Below are positions 4,705 to 5,475 of a stretch of DNA of 5,475 bases, piece by piece (the first letter of the stretch is position 1; every line of letters starts with the position of its first letter). The stretch is from Alphaproteobacteria bacterium (GTDB lineage Bacteria; Pseudomonadota; Alphaproteobacteria; SMXP01): contig SMXP01000172.1 in NCBI GenBank assembly GCA_004356335.1, positions 1 through 5,475 of the forward strand. The letters run 5' to 3'. The notes under the pieces were generated by a model. The model did not search any database. It saw nothing but the letters and a program-made list of their open reading frames with translations, and had not been told where the DNA came from. The translations under genes and the position numbers were made by a program.

Positions 4705-5475
4705 CTAACTGGGTAACCCCAAGATTCTTTTGGCAATGATGTTGAGCTGGATTTCCGACGTACCGCCTTCGATAGACCGTCCCTTACTTCGCAGCCAACT
4801 GCGCGCAATTTCGCCGTCATCGAATTCCTCTCCTTCCCAGCCAAGCGCTTCCATTCCCATAATGGACATCAGCAGCTCGTGGCGGCGCTTTTCGAGTTCG
4901 GTGCCGTAATATTTGAGAAGTGAAGAAACCGCGCCGATTCCCTGTCGGCTTTCAGACTCGTCTTTGGCCCGCTCCATGGTTAGGAGGAAAGACCAGGCAT
5001 CAATATCTTGCCAAGCCAGTTGGGTTCGGAGGTTTGAATGGCGCAGCCGGCCATGTTCCAGTCCAATCTCTTCAATGGCGATCGCGCTGAGTTTCTTGCT
5101 CCCAGCCTGTGCTATCCCGAGGCCGCCGATCATCTCTCTTTCATGGGTCAGGAGAAATTTGGCAATGCCCCAACCCAGATTGATCTCACCCACAAGATTT
5201 TCCTTCGGCACTTGAACGTTCTCAAAAAATATCTCGCAGAACGGCGAATAACCGCTGATCAATTTAATAGGCTTGGTCGACACACCGGCACTTGCCAAAT
5301 CGAACAGAACAAAGCTGATTCCGTTATGCTTAGGCGCTTTAGGATCGGTGCGGACCAAGCAAAAAATCCAATCCGACTTATCCGCATAGGACGTCCATAT
5401 TTTCGATCCGTTGACCAAAAAGTGGTCGCCTTTATCCTCGGCGCGTGTCTGAAGGCTCGCAAGATCCGATCCGGC
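4705..5475 (-). CDS. Acyl-CoA dehydrogenase, long type, catalytic partner (C-terminal 256 residues; N-terminus beyond right edge)
   Basis: The frame is open to the right edge, which cuts the gene inside the flavin loop. The visible protein starts AGSDLASLQTRA, the continuation of the family's 'SEPGAGSDLASL' motif. It goes on with NGSKIWTSYADKSDWIFCLVRT (22-43), FENVQVPKENLVGE (84-97), and the C-terminal IEGGTSEIQLNIIAKRILGLPS (235-256), the ending typical of FadE26/FadE27-like dehydrogenases. In THEREMIGG (110-118) E112 sits where isovaleryl-CoA dehydrogenase and FadE26-like enzymes carry their catalytic base (LER motif). The C-terminal MCAD-type position is Gly, as usual in this branch. About 130-150 N-terminal residues are missing from view, judged from the family length of about 390-400. 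The next gene starts 41 bases downstream and probably encodes its inactive partner. The call is firm; the substrate (branched, alicyclic or steroid side chain) is open. Confidence 0.93.
   Translation of the reverse strand, partial: AGSDLASLQTRAEDKGDHFLVNGSKIWTSYADKSDWIFCLVRTDPKAPKHNGISFVLFDLASAGVSTKPIKLISGYSPFCEIFFENVQVPKENLVGEINLGWGIAKFLLTHEREMIGGLGIAQAGSKKLSAIAIEEIGLEHGRLRHSNLRTQLAWQDIDAWSFLLTMERAKDESESRQGIGAVSSLLKYYGTELEKRRHELLMSIMGMEALGWEGEEFDDGEIARSWLRSKGRSIEGGTSEIQLNIIAKRILGLPS

Overview
All five genes recognised here lie on the minus strand, so the text reads from the right edge to the left. The moderate GC content, the dense acyl-CoA dehydrogenase (ACAD) genes and the short structured intergenic repeats (GACCAAACAA core, ends reading TAGAGC or its complement) suggest an alphaproteobacterium, perhaps of the Hyphomicrobiales or Rhodospirillales type. 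This assignment is inferred; no rRNA or marker gene is present.

Right part (about 1632-5475): an acyl-CoA catabolic cluster. It begins with the C-terminal two thirds of a long-type ACAD that enters from outside the window. A second, shorter ACAD follows, lacking a catalytic glutamate at both known positions, and then a third ACAD of the ACAD10/ACAD11 (LvaC-like) type. After a repeat element comes a MaoC/NodN-type (R)-enoyl-CoA hydratase. The first two ACADs look like the two subunits of a heteromeric enzyme comparable to the FadE pairs of actinobacterial steroid side-chain degradation. Together the genes could supply alpha,beta-dehydrogenation and hydration steps for an unusual (branched, alicyclic or hydroxylated) acyl-CoA. 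The actual substrate cannot be read from the sequence.

Middle (1238-1631): 394 bases without a gene. They hold two repeat elements in opposite orientation around a 149-base AT-rich spacer with a perfect 12-base palindrome. This spacer is the likely promoter region of the left transcription unit. A third repeat (2147-2252) lies between the third ACAD and the MaoC gene.

Left part (1-1237): a membrane sterol desaturase/fatty acid hydroxylase family protein overlaps by 4 bases (ATGA) the start of an exported creatininase-family protein that runs off the left edge. The creatininase has substitutions at two usual metal-ligand positions.

The most notable features are the likely heteromeric ACAD pair, the repeat family whose stems differ in sequence but keep pairing and spacing, the repeat ends that provide stop codons of two genes, and the variant creatininase. 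No CRISPR array, tRNA, rRNA, transposase or phage gene was seen.
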